Below are positions 45,482-60,400 of a stretch of DNA of 64,000 nucleotides, piece by piece. The notes beneath the pieces are model-generated. The model was not told the DNA's origin, searched no databases, and saw only the letters and a program-made list of their open reading frames with translations. The stretch spans positions 16,731,883 to 16,795,882 of the forward strand of contig NC_092808.1 of the NCBI RefSeq assembly GCF_040954645.1, read 5' to 3'. Position numbers and translations under genes: made by a program. Source of the stretch: Diabrotica undecimpunctata (taxonomy: Eukaryota; Arthropoda; Insecta; Coleoptera; Chrysomelidae). Position 1 is the first letter of the stretch. Each line of letters starts with the position of its first letter.

Positions 45482-48400
45482 TTATTCCGATACATTAAAA
45501 GAGGAAGATGATGAACTGTTAGCACCTTCTTTGTTGGCTCGAGGGTCTTCAGGAATCCATACTTTGGCATGCATTATTCCGTTCGGATTAGGCTCCTTTA
45601 CTCTGGACCACGATAATGAATGAGCAGTATATAGACCACCACCACCTAAAATAAAAAATAAGATTTAATATACGATTTCATCATCTAATATACAATGTCT
45701 AATGAAAAAGTTTGTTCTCAAATTTACTTATATTTTTAATTACTGATTTAGTAACCATAATGCAAATAAAGACATGATATCAATATTAGTCGTCAATTTT
45801 CAAAGTCGCAAACATTTTACGTAATGTGTAAAATGTATAAAGATAATGATAAGACGTGATCATGTTGTTCCATTTTCCAAGACGTTGTTCCATTTAACAT
45901 CAATGCATATATCGTACATTTGATTTTGTGTCCGAGAGTTTGGAGAATCTCAATTGATTGCATTAATTTTAGCGATTGAAGATATTTCACCGATTTTGAA
46001 CCGGTTGAGACTGCAGGGTTCTGTGACTCACATCTTCAGCAGAAAAGCAATATTTGTTTGGCTAATTTCAATGGTATGCGTTCTAATGCAAACTTGTAGT
46101 GTATCGCAGATTTAAAACACTCTTTGTGTTTTATATTATTATTTTAAGTTTCCAGCTTTAGCCATATGGCTCACACTCTCTCTAAGGGGAAAATTCAGTC
46201 ATCCCAGATACCTACGGTATCAATAGGATTGATGAAACTCTTTCCGTGTTATCAAGCCCTAAGTGACTTAGTATGCTGGAGTATCTCCCAAAAAATTTCC
46301 TACACATCTGGACGTCGAGAGTAGGTAGTACAGCTTTCTGCATGGCCTTATAAAGATGTTCATTTAGACTCAGCTGTTTTATGTTCTCTAGGAGGTTTTT
46401 GTAAAGAACACCAGTAGATAGAATAATAGGTACTGTCTGGGTACTTTCCATTCTTCATTGTCTCCTGATTTGTATTTCTAGATCTCTGTACTTAGCGATC
46501 TTTTCGTTGTATTTGACACGCAAATTATTGATGTTAAGTATCGCCACATCCATAAGTGTTGTTTGCCTAGTAATTTTATTAATTAGTATGAGATCCGGTC
46601 TATTCGGCATTTGTCATTTTGGATTTGAGTATCTTTAACATTATATTTCAGATAATTTTTAGTTGGAATAACCTGATCCTGAATGGCAAGTAGGAAACCT
46701 TCAGTCTCGGGAAACATCTTTCCTGATGTGTCAACCAATAGTTCGACGCTGTATTATCGATATATTCTTGGCTAATCTCATTGAGATGTCGCCATGCAGG
46801 GGTTTACTCATCCAGGTGAGCATTTTTTGTTGCTTAGTCAGATGGTTTACGCGCATTTCTTGTTCCCTCAGATGTCTCAGCCTGTAGCTGAAAATAAGCT
46901 CTTAATTTAGCAATCTGTTTATCCAATTGCTCACCTATATCCATAAGTCCTCTTTCCCTTGATATCTCAGTAATGTTGTTCTCTCTACTGCACTGGGTGG
47001 ATGGTATTTTTGCGCCTTTGTGAGAAGTGTTCTTGATATTAACAAATGAATAGCTAATCGCGGAACAGGCGTATAAATACGTATTTAATGCCTTAAACAA
47101 ATTTTTGCTATTAAGATATGACCGATTTAACTGTCTTACTCTTCGCACAAATTCAGAAGTTAGTTCAGTTTTTATTAGTTTATGGCCAATTTTTCGCGCT
47201 TGCTGTACTCGGAGATATTTGTACATATCATTTGCTTTGCCCTCTACCCATTGCTTCGATGTTTTGGCCATCTTGCGTATCGAAACCTCTGGACTAAACC
47301 TTTCTTCTGATTATATTTAGTAGGTATACGGCACTTGTCTAATCCAAAGTGCTTACTAATATCATTTGAGAAAGTTTCTATAGTGTTTAGCATCTGATCT
47401 AGGGGGTTTCGAGTGCAAGCCATTAATTTCAAATCATCCATATACAACAGATGATTAAGCTTCGCCACAACAGTATTGTTATTTTTGATGCTAAAACCTG
47501 AGTCAGCCGAGTTTAGAAGCTGAGATAGTAGGTTCATCGCTCGTTCATCATTTTAAGTTTATTATTATTATTATTATCCAGATTTAGCCATACGGCTCAC
47601 ACTCCCTTTAAGGGGAAAATTATCCCAGATACCTACGGTACCAAAAGGATTGAGCTCTGGTGGGACTCTTTCCATGTTATCGAGCCCTAGGTGACTTGGT
47701 TTGCTGGAGTATTTCCCAAAAATTTTCGTACACACCTGGACGTCGCGAGGAGTACAGCTTTCTGCATGGCCTTATAAAGATGTTCATTTAGACACAGCTG
47801 TTTTGTGTTCGCTAGGAGGTTTTTGGGAATAACACCAGTAGTAGATAGAATAATAGGTACTGCCTGAGTACTTTCCATTCTCCATTGTCTCCTGATTTGT
47901 ATTTCTAGATCTCTATACTTGGCGATCTTTTCGTTGTATTTAACACGCAAATTATTGGTGTTAGGTATCGCCACATCAATAAGTGTTGTTGGCCTGGTAA
48001 GTTTATTAACTAGTATGAGATCCGGTCTATTATGTGCCACTGGTTGGTCTGTGAGCACAGTGCGGTCCCAGTATAGTTGTCATTTTCAAGCATTCTGTCA
48101 GGGACATATTGATAATAAGGAAGACGGTCGGTTTGGAGAAGTCCCAGTTTGTCAGCTAGTTCTTGGTGTATAATCTTTTCTACTGAGTCATGGCGTTCTT
48201 TATAATCAGCTCCAACAAACGCCTGGCAGCCCCCGATAAGATGTTGGATGGTTTCTTGGGCTTGGCATCCATATCGGCATTTGTCATTTTGGACTTAATC
48301 GTCATTCTTAATCGTATCTTGTTCGGCAATGAAAATGTAGTAAAACGAATTTTGAAGAAGATTTCATCTTCCTTATGTGGTGCCTATCCATTGCATGTAT

Positions 48401-51400
48401 TGGGCATCATTATGTCAACTTTAGCAATGTTTACAGCTGCTCGAAACGGGCATGCGGTTTTCATATTGAATCAGGTTCTTAAAAAGTCTGGAAATACGTC
48501 GTCTTCGCTCTCATACCACACTCTTTTCCTTTAATAATCAACTGAGGTAAACACTATTTCTTATTATTATTCATAATATGTACAAAGTACACTAGAAAAA
48601 GCTTTTAGTCTGTATTATCGTCTCTCTCGCGTTCTTCGTTATTTTTATTATTGGTGTTAACTTTTTGCGCTTCAGCAATTCTTACAATTACTCCAGTTTA
48701 GTTGTAATTGTAATTTTATAACCGGTTATAAAATTATAATTGTTGCAATTGTAATTTTATAACCGGTGATTTTGGTTGTGGTCTGTTTGCATCTTTTCCT
48801 TGATTTTTATTTTCTGTAGTTTTGTTACAGCGTTTTCACTGGTATCCATTATATTTGTCAATTCTCTAGTTGTTTTTAATTTGAAAAAGCGGTTATAGCT
48901 CAATATTTAGTTTCTGTTTCTGCTTAGTTTAGTCAATTCTCTAGTTATTTTTAGTTTTCAAACGCGTTTATATCTGAATATTTAGTTTGTTTCTGCTTAG
49001 TTTAGTCAATTCAAGTTTGGTCAAGTTGTTTTTAGTTAGTTGTTCTTAGTTAATATTTAGTTTAATTATTGTTTAACCAGACGTTTAAATTTTTACAAAG
49101 GCAGAATGGTACGTATTGTAGCCGACAAAGTAGCAGCTGTGTTAATAATTGGCGAATGTGGAAATAATTTCCATGTAGGGGAACGTCTTTTTAATGAGAG
49201 GTACCCCGATCGCCCTACATCGAGAGCTTATTTGAGGAAGCTTCTTCGGAAGTTTAAACAAACAGGTAGTGTTCAAGATGTCAAACGAACTGGTCGACCA
49301 ACAATTAGTGATGACAAAAAAATTGACATAATTTCAGAAATGGTAGTGAACCCTCCTTCTTCTACAGCCCAAGTTACATCTATCTATGGAATCAGTCAAA
49401 AGACAGTACACCGAGTGTTGGCTGAAAACAAATTTCATCCATACAAATTAAAAATTGTGCACCAACTTTCAGATGATGACCCCGACCGAAGACTAGAATT
49501 CTGTGAAAATATGTTCAATAAAATTAACAAATAGCCTGATTACATAAAAACAATTTGTTTTAGTGACGAAAGTACGTTTTCTCTCAAAGGAAATATTAGA
49601 TAACACACACAATGTGACGTATTGGATTGACACAAATCCTCATGCATTTTCGTGAAACACATACTCAATTTCCAAAAAATATAAATGTTTGGGCAGGTAT
49701 TTTGGGAAACCACATAGTTGGGCCTCTTTTTCTCAATACTAACTTAACCGGTGAAGTGTCTCTGGAGATGTTACAAAATGCAATTGGACTGCTAATACTT
49801 GAAATTCTGCAAGATAATACAGATGAATTCGGCAACTTGGAAATAACGTTTCAACAAGATGGTGCTCCTGCACACCATTATGGTGCAGTAAGACGTTATC
49901 TAGATGAGGAATATCCTGGTAGATGGATTGGACGACTAGGTACGATAGAATGGCCAGCTTGGTCACTGCACCTCATGCATTACTGTCAGGAAGTAGATGG
50001 GGAACATTTTGATTACTTACTATAAGAAGTGGTTGTTAAATATTTATTAATTAAATGAGAAGCTACAATTTTAGTATTTATTTAATTTATTCATCAAAAT
50101 GAGCTTAAACTCAAACAAAATTATTATGACTGAATAGGTATTTTCAATACCTTTCAAACGGGGTATCACTTGTTATAAGGTCCCATTTAAAACTATCTGT
50201 CACAATGGCGCTGTAACGTCATCTGTCACTATTAAGTCACCTGTTATGACTAGTTGAGAAGCCTACGCCTGTTTATTACCTCCCTTCGAATTTCACTATT
50301 ATAACAATAAGCGTTCAAAAGATACGAGGAGGAGAATGGACTTTTAACTAGCACTGTATATTTTTAAATAACTGTATGTTGATCAAGTGATGGAAAGAAT
50401 ATATATCTATTAATTTTACTATAAATATGGTCTGAGTTAGTGCGAGCATCGACTTAAATACTTCTCGACATAATAATTATGTCTAGCAATATTTGATATT
50501 GTCGTTGTCTAGATATTGTAAATTATTAACATCTTTAATCGAAAAGGATAACCAAAATGTTTGTGTGTAGTACCTAAAAATAATTTATTTAGTTTCTAAT
50601 AAGAATGACATAAAATATATAATATAAATTTCAATGGAAACACTTGAAAATGTTTTTGCTTTTGATTATTGCTTTATTATGTTATTCAAAGCAGATGTTT
50701 TTCGTATTGCGTAACGAATAGCCCTTGAGGGTGTAATATCTACCATCGATAATCGAATTCGGGAAACCACCATCGAAAAAGGGACAAAACGCCCTATGAC
50801 CCCTTAGATAATCAATTTCGAATACTTTGACAATTGTTCTCCGGTATAACGCTAGGCCGTGTTATGATATTTCTGAAGATAAAACAACCCCTCGCTTTTT
50901 GTCATGTCAAGTACAAATTGTGAAAATATTGTTTGGTTTTATTTTTCAGTAAATTTGCTTATTCATTCATTTATTTCTAGTTTTTCATTTTACATAATAA
51001 GGTAAACAACAGTTTTTAAATTAAGTTTAACATATTCATATACAAGGTGAACTACAAAAGAAAATTACGCTTTTCTCAAATTTTTTAAATGTACAACCTT
51101 GTATTTTATTTTTTTGCAATGTTTTATTTATGATAAGTACTCTTTCATTTTATTAAAGCATTTTCTATACTTAACCTCATTATTTGCGAGATATTTTTAG
51201 TTTTAATCAAATTTCGGGATACCTTTGGGAGTAGGTTATTATAATATTGTTGTGAGTCGTATACCCCTGATTAGTTTGGCATGGTATAAAGACAACTAGG
51301 CCATCAACAACTACCTGTCTCTCTCTGTATATGAAGACCACAGAAACACTGACAAACATGAAGCAACTGGTTACACTCCATCAATGCTATTGACTGGTCG

Positions 51401-54400
51401 AGTCATGAAGCTCTCCATCAACCACCTACATGGCAACCTACCAGACGGATCAAGAGACATTCCCTGAGTATATTAGCGGTCTAAAGGATCAATTGGTTAA
51501 GTTCCACGATTTCGCCAGTAATAAGCTGCGACTCACCAGTGACCAAAAAGTTAGGTTCGATCAGAAATCGTTTCCCGTTAGCTTTAGGGAAGGTAATGAA
51601 GTTGACGCAGCACTAAGAGGACCGTACCTGGTCACTAAGAATATAAACCACCTTGTATATAGAGTACAATTTAGCTCACGGAGTAAGCCGGTCCATTTAG
51701 GTGCTCATGTTGTATCATATACCTCTGATTGCAGCCAGAAATCTCTCTTCACCGTCGAAATATTCCACAAACCAATTCTAGCGATGCGGAGATGACCTTC
51801 GAAAATTTACGCAGTTCACGTCGCCCGGTAAGGTGTTTTTTCAGAGCATTTCGTTATCATTATATAAGCCAGCCGAGGCGGCCTTTGATTATTAGTATTC
51901 GCGATTTTACGTATCAGTGCGAATTGTTTTGTAAGCAATAATTATTAATGTAATTAGTAATTGTGATATTTGTTTTTGAGTTAAATAAAGTTAGTTAAAC
52001 CACGTTGAGCTTCCCTTAATCTCTGAATCCACAGAACAACGTAACAATAAACAGATAATCATTTCACTTACCCCTAATAATGATTTTCTTTGGTTCATCT
52101 TGCCGTAGATTCCTATTGTGTCCGTTGAAAAACTCTGTATTTGAATTTTTGTCTGTTCTTACTAACTCACTTAAAAAATTAATGTAACCTATCGCTAATT
52201 TTAGCGTGTCTACTTTCGACAGTCTTTTTTCGTACGGAAGGGTGGGAATGTGTGCTCTTAATCCTTCAAAAGCGTCATTTATTGATTGCATTCGCTTCCT
52301 TTCTCTCAAATTGGCTGCCTGGCGCTGCTGGATTTGTTGCTGTGGGCATTTGCTTCTTCGTCTATGTCGGTGCAATCGGCTAAAATCAAAAATGTATTTT
52401 AGGGAAGATGTAACATGCAAATAAGTGAACTACATTTTAGTTTTACTTGTAGAATTGTAATTTTGGACAAAGGTTTTGGTTCTAAAACATCATCTTTATT
52501 AAAATGACGACTATCAAAGCATTATTATGTTGTCAAAGTCTTAATATACCATCAAGAATTTTTTATTCTTTTTGTGACAATTAATAATTAAAATACGAAA
52601 ATATTCTGATTGCATCCAATATATCTTGTCTCAAATAAAACCAGCCGAACATGTCCGTTTTTCCAACTAGGCACCTGCTCGTAAAGTTGTTATTTTTTGT
52701 ATTTGACCTAATAATGGGACGTGATTTCATTACCGGTGATTCAGTAAGTTTTTATGCGGAGAAAATTGCGAAAAAATAAATGCTTAATATTAGGTAAATA
52801 AAGTTATTTTACTTTAAACTTAAATGCTAATTTAAATTGCTTAAACAAGCCTTTTTAACTAAAAGAAGTGCATGATCAGTAACGAGTATTCTCCCCTCTA
52901 GCTCTTTTTACTGCTTGCATCCTTTTCGGTATGCTTGCAAGTAAATTTTGGACATATCCTTGTGAATTGTATTCCAATTATCTTGTGCAGCAAGCCAAAG
53001 CTGATCTTTCGTATTTGGAATGGGATTTCTTTGTCGTATGCGGCGTTTTAGGTGATCCCACATGTGTTCTATTGGATTTAAATCAGGGCTAAATGGTGGC
53101 CAATCCAATCTTCGAGTTTGAACCTCATCAAGATAATTACTCACTATGGCAACGGCATGTGGTCGAACATGGTGCATTAACATGAATTTTTCATATCCAA
53201 CGTACCAACATATGGCAAAACATGATCTTGTAGGATTTTTTAAACGTAAGTGGCACCAGCCATCCATTCAATCACTTCCAAAAGTGCGGTGCGTACCTCC
53301 CAACTAATACCTTTCCAAAGAATTATGCCCCAACCTCCAAAACTAACGGTCTGGGCAAGATTGCAGCTGGCGAATCGTTCTCCAACTCTTAGTAGACGTG
53401 GTTTTGACCATCTAGCTTCCATAATAGGATTCTGGTCTCATCAGTAAAAAAAAAACATTTTTCCAGTTGTCGATATTCCACTGAATATGTGTTTTTGCAA
53501 ATTCTAAACAACGAGCCTTATGATTTTGGAGAAGACGTGGAACTTTGGCGGGGCATCTGGGCTTTAAGTTTGCTTATTTTGATCTTCTTCTAACTGTTTG
53601 TGAACTCACATTAACTTGTCTAACATCTAATAGCTCATTTCTGAGGTGCATCGATGTCAATGAACGATTTCGTGTTGAATTAAGAACCAAAAAATGGTCA
53701 TCAAGTGCGGCTGTGCAACTTGTACGTCCTTGAGCAGGCCTTCGTATGAAATTTCCTGTTTCGCGGAACCTTTTTAAAGTATTTGAAACTAGATTGACTT
53801 CTCCTGAGACGTCGTGCGATATCTTTTTGTGCATATCCTTCCTCGTACAAAATTACCATCTGTGCTACTTGGGCTTCATCGCAGTATCGAATTGGTGGCA
53901 CACTTGTTTTAAACTTAATTAAAACAAAACAATATTTAATTAAACTCAATAAATTAAACTAAAAATAACCGAATTAGTATGATTTTTCCTTTACGTGAAG
54001 AAGGTTTTTTATGATAATATGTACGAATGACATTAAACGCTGAATAAATGTCAAAATAACGGTCAAAATATTTCAAACCAGTTGAGTACATCAACCTACT
54101 ATATGAGTGTCATCAGTAATCTAAAATTGTTTTGAAATAAAGTGACTACAAAAAAAAATGGAAAATTCCAAAGTATTCGATATTTTTGTCCATGAGTGTA
54201 TAATGAATATTATGATATTCTCGGTGAATGTAATTTGGAGAACGGTGACTAACATCTGGGGATTTACCAACGATGAATACTAAGAACTGAAATACGAGAT
54301 ATTTTGTGTTATTATCTACTGATAATTGTCTTTTTAAAATAGTGTCATAAATATATTGAATGCATGTTTTCTTTCATAAAAACATTCTTAAAAGTTTATA

Positions 54401-57400
54401 AAAAAGTTTAAATGAAATTCTAAAGTTATTTTACGTTTTATTTAACTACAGTTACTGTTCTCGGATTCTCCAGTTTTCCATAGCAGCAGGAAGTTATGTA
54501 GCTCTCCAGTAATTCCTCTATCATGGTTTTCTCATCGGTCACCCCAACATGGGGTCCTGCAACCTCATGTTGGGGTCGCAGGTCGGAGGTTGTTCAACAA
54601 CGCTACACACGACCCGACTCGACAGGTTGGGGAAAGGGAAGTCGGCTGTCGGATGTCGCGGTTGCACAACCAGATCAGTCGGTCCGACTGTCGGGTACAA
54701 CTTTTTTTGTCGATCAACAAGCCTATACACATAAACACCGTCGTGCCCAAAGTTGTCTGTTACGACAGTTGGGTGGTTTAGTAGGGACACGTGTAGGGGT
54801 TGTATTGGTCATCTATGACCAGATACACACATGACAAGCCACGCATAGATGGCGCGATAAACCTATGGTAACACCAGAGAACTGTAGTTCTCTGGTAACA
54901 CTATTGCATAGGCCTAATATGTCTTAGTATCTATTCGACATAGTGACAAGCCACATTAAAATGGCGCACATGGGCAGCAGCGATTCGGATATTTCTGTGA
55001 GGTTTGACCATTTTAGCAAGAAAAATTATGAAGTTGAGTCGAAGTTTGATGACAGTGACCGTGATCCTGACTATATATAATCTAGAAGTGATGAAAATAC
55101 AGCGGTATGTAATTTTTTTGTTAAATGTGGCTTGTCACATTATTACCATTCAAGATTAAAGTATGATTGTAGTGGCTTGTGACATTATTGCATTTAGTTG
55201 TAGGATATAGAACACCGTCAGTCAAGAAAAAGGGCAAAACCAAACACACCCGACAAAATTCCAACAAGTCGATGGAGACAAAGAAATGAACACTGTTATT
55301 CAAGATTAAAAAAAGAAAAATTCGACGAAATTTAGGCCAACCATATGTAAGCGACAAGACGAAAAAAAAATGGGCCTGGTCGAGAATTGGGACCGCCTTG
55401 CAGTTGCACTAAGAAGTGTAGGGAAAAGCTTCAGAGCCACGAGAGCAATATTTTTAACGTGATTTGAAATCTTGGTTCATGGGAGTTACAAAATAGCTAC
55501 TTATTCGGATGTATAGATATTGTTGAGAAGAAAAGGTCCTACCCAAAAAAGCAAAAACATCAAGAATCGCATAGAAAGAACAATGCAGTCTACTCCATTA
55601 ATGTTAATGGTGAAACTAAACGTGTCTGTAAAACAGAATTTATAAATATCCATGGACTTCATGCTTCTAATGGCAAAGTAAATAACATTGTTAGCAAGAA
55701 GATAGAAGGAAATCTAGTGCCAGAAAGAGACAACAGAGGAAAGCATACAAACCGTGTGAACAAAATATCTGATTCGGAAATACTAAGTGTTAAAAATCAC
55801 ATACATTCGATTCCAAAATATCAAAGTCACTACAGTCAACAAGAGAACATGAATAAAGTTTACCTGGACCATAACATGAGTATAGCCAGTCTATTCGGAT
55901 CGATTTAAGAAGACTCAATAAAAACTGGATAAGAGCGGTGCAAGATAGACGGGGTTGGAAACACGAGGAAGAGGCCTATGTTCAGCAGTGGACTCTTGAG
56001 GCTGCATGATGATGATTCAGATTGATATGTCCCTTGGTGTAAAGAAGCGGGAATTGAACCAGTTAAGGAGCATACTTAGCGTAAGATATTCTATATAAAT
56101 CAATATCCAAATAGAGTCAGTAAAATCAGAAAAAAAAAGATTATAGCGAATTAACAACAAGACTTAATTTGCACAACTGTAAGGCTCAGGCAGTGCAACA
56201 ATTACTGAAGAGCGAAACAGCCCGGTCCAAAATTGATAAGAAGACATGTGTTATATCGTTTGACTTGCACCAAGTTTTACCGATTCTCAAATTAACCACT
56301 GGTCCTGTATTTTATTGCATGAAAATATGGATGTATATATGAATGGAACGTTGCAAAAAGAGGGAGTGATGAAATTGCATCAATACTCATAAAATTTCTA
56401 AGCTCAAAGATAGATAAAGTAGACATCTCGTTTTCTTCACGGATAATTGTCCCGGGCAAAGCAAAAACTGGCTTTTAAGGTCTTTATGGTTCCAGCTAGT
56501 GAAGGAACCAAAATTTAAGTCTATTATACACCATTTTTTAGTCAGCGGACACACTCACCTTCCCTCTGACAGGGATTTTGCTCTTATAGAAAAACGACAT
56601 AGAAAGTATGTTTTGCTTGTGTACTCTCCTGAGGAATGGTATTAAATTATAAAAGAATCTAATAAAAGGAAGCCCTTCAACTTAACTGTTATGAAGCAGG
56701 AAGATTTCCTCAATGTAGAACCACTGTTGGAGAACATTAAAAAGAGTACTCGCACTGATGACCAGCAATCTTTGGATTTTTCCAATGTTTTTTCTTTTTT
56801 ATTCAAGAGTGATAACAGAAAAGCATTTTTCGTTAAGCATTCTGTGAATGATACCTACAACCCCATTACTGTTGTCAAGAAGGGACGTCCAAATGTACTT
56901 TCTTTATCTGATTTACAACAGAAGTATATTGAGCTCATTCGAATTGCAAAAAAGAAACTCGAAAATGTGAGATCATTATTACCCTAGGTACCTTCAGTGT
57001 ATCATCCCTTCTACAATAGTTTACAAGAGGATGTCAGCCCTGATGTTGCTGATGAGGTCGCCGAGCTGGTTGATTAAATAAGATTTTGGGTATTTATTAT
57101 TAAAGCAATAATGTACAACTCACATTTTTTTTAAAATAAAGACTGCTTTTTTCTCAGGTTTGGAGTAATTTTATCAATATTGTTGTAACTATAGTTCCAT
57201 AGGACATGATGCATCGACATATCTAAACAAAAACAACAAAAGTTGTTATTGGATTTTATATTATTATTTTTAACATTCAAAGTCAAGATTCTTGTCATTG
57301 TTTCACATTAAGCCCTTCAATTGTATATAAACGAAAAAAAAAAACTTAAAACAAATATATCCCAAGGTATGGATTTACTAGTTCAAAGTTATTATATATT

Positions 57401-60400
57401 ATGTGCGATTAATAAATTAAATTGACAAATTATGCATCCTTGCATTCTGATAAAAAACCAAAAAGTTGTATTTTTAGTCATTAATCGCTTTTTTATACGT
57501 AATACTTTCTGATCACAATATCATATTTCAAGGAAAAATATATTAGTTTCATTAAAAGTATTTGTTGATACTGATACATTTAATTTTGATGGATAATCTT
57601 TCAAAATATGTACAGATATTTACTATGTATATGTACCGAAAAAGATAAACATTCATACATCAAAATACCGTGTTATTAATAATTGGCAAATTATGTTTAA
57701 CCACAACATGTCTCATGTTTCAAGAAATTGATTAAGTGATAAAACGTGTCTTGTTAAAATAGAAATACATTATTTAATCAATTATTTTCATTTCGCCAAT
57801 AGATTTATAAAAGAATGTCAAGAATTATTAATATACACTTCTCCAAGAAATTAACGCACCACTTTGAAATATTAAAATATTTTATTAACGTTAATAAACA
57901 TTTTCATTGTAATCTTATATTTTGCAAGCCCCTTGTATATGCTATTCGTACACTCTATATTTATTGACTGTGTTTTATCGCTATAGTTTTTTTTGCAACA
58001 AAACAAAAAGAAGCATAAAATGTACTAATTCTATAAATATACTAATTTCCAAGTGTTCACGAATTTTATTCGGCTACTGTTTAATTGTTGATTATTGTTA
58101 ATTGTGTTTATTATGGAGCGTCAATCACGTAATTTAAACCGAGATGAATGTGCCCAAGTAGTGATACTGTCGGAAGAAGGTCGGAGTTACCGAAGAATTG
58201 GTCGTCGGTTTAATGTGTCCCACACATCCGTCTCACGGGTCTTAGAAAGATTCCTAGAAACAATGGATCATACTCGTAGACCAGGGCAAGGACGAAACCG
58301 GGTAACTACCCCTATTCAAGATCGATTTTTAAGAATTTCTGCTCTTCGACAACGTTTTGTAACACATCGAAGTCTACAAATTCAGCTTCGAGACGTGCAT
58401 GCTATACAAATTAGTACTGAAACTGTTCGCCAGCGACTTAGGGAATACAACTTAACACCTAGGATTGCCGCCCGAGATCCTGTATTAACTGCAGAGCATC
58501 GAAGGGGGAGACTTTTGCCAGAGACCACGTTAATTGGTTAGAGGCTGACTGGGAACGAGTGCTATTTACTGATGAATCCCGATTTTGCTTGTACAATACC
58601 GACAGACGTGTTTATGTGTTGCGATGACACAACGAACGATATGCTCAGTGTAACTTCTCACACACCCCATTTTTGGTGGAGGATCCGTTATGGTGTGGGG
58701 TGGTATTTCTTTGACCACACGTACGGACCTAGGGGTCATACAAAATGGAACTGTTACAGCTGAAAGGTACATATTGGAGATCCTGGAGCAACATGTAGTA
58801 CCATTCGCTCCTTATATCGGTGAAAATTTCTTACTAATGCAAGATAATGTTGCACTTCACGCTGCACAGATCGTCAGAAATTATCTAGAAGAGGTAGAAA
58901 TTAACAATATGGAATGACCAGCACCTAGTCCGAATTAAATCCGATTGAAAATCTCTGGGATATCCTTGGTAGGCGATTAAGAGCGACACCGATCCACCCA
59001 AACAACTTACAGGAAGTGGGAGAGAGGCTGATCCAGATTTGGAGAGAACTAGACCAAAATGAAATACGGCAATTAATTTTAAGTATGGGCCAACGATGTG
59101 AGGCTGTTATACGTAGTAGAGGTGGAAACACTCGGTATGAACACTTTTTTCATATTTTAGTTTACTTTTCTTATCATTATTTTTTTAGAATTCTCCGTTG
59201 AATTTTTTTTTTCTCCTGTACTTCAACATTTTCTGATGATTAGACAAATTGTTATACTTACTAATAAAATGTAGAATAAATTTGGTGAAATTTTATTTTT
59301 TATTCGTTGCCTGTTTACAAATAAAATTTTTTTTATCGTTCTTTCATTATAAAGGTTGGCCGCCAATGTCATGATGATTTTCATTTTAAACTATGTTAGT
59401 TACTAATTAATTTTTAATCATACCTATATAATAAAACAAAACCACCGTTTTCAATTCTCACAGACCATACTACTCAACTTGACAGGTTTTGTACAAAAGT
59501 TTACACTTAGTTCTCCTTCTTTCTGTTCCTCTCCTATCAGAGATTGGTTATCATCAAGGCCATTCGAACTTTATTTACAGCTGTTCTAAACAGTTCGTTT
59601 GTGGTGCAACCAAACCACTTTCTTAAATTTCTCATCCAAGACATTCTTCGGCGGTTCGTATTCCTTTATTCGATCTTTTTTTGTATTGCATTTTGTAGGA
59701 ATGATCATTTTTGTAGTGGCATTAGATGGCCCAAGTATTCCAAGTTTCTCTTTTTTATAGTATTACTTTGGGCCTTTTGTGCGTTCGACGTAATGGTTTT
59801 CATTTGTGACTCGGGCAACCCAACTTATTCTTAAAATCTATGAAACAGGTGTGCATCTCTTGATTGACGTCCAAGTAAAATTTTTCTATTTATCTATTTT
59901 TATATAAATATATTGGGGTATCACATGCATCAACTTAAACTTATTAGTACAAAAGGTTTTATTATGCAATTTGCATTTATTTAAATTTTGCAATGGATTG
60001 TGTATTTTATTATCTTTTATTCTGTGATAGTGACTATTTAGGAAATTTCAGTAAATTTTAACCCTTAACTGGTCCGGCGTCGTCTGACAGACGATTCCAT
60101 ATTTTTAATTATATTTTATTGGAAATTGGCACTGCCTACAGGCAACTTCTTCTATCTAATCCTTAAACTATTGGAGCTTGACAAGTGGGTGTATTTGCGA
60201 CAAGTTTCTCTCAGTTCCTAAAAAGTTATCGCAGCAATTAGGTAGAGAGTAGTTCCTCAGACGACGCCGGACTGTTGGTGTGACTTTTGTATGTCGTGCA
60301 TTTTTAGAAATAATGGCCGGGCCATCAAAACGACTGCGTTTCGGCGATGACGATTATGAGACAACTCTTTTATAGTGGTACAATGAGGAATGTGATAGTG

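Noticed and set aside
52064..52420. A 118-residue single-exon bHLH gene starting MHVTSS
   Set aside because: The first 14 residues are intron; a TTTTAG acceptor at 52381-52380 joins the exon in phase to the acidic exon at 62763-62558.
54523..54834. Five overlapping frames in the GC-rich block as genes
   Set aside because: High GC lowers stop frequency in all frames; none has a domain or codon bias, and palindromes explain the sequence better.
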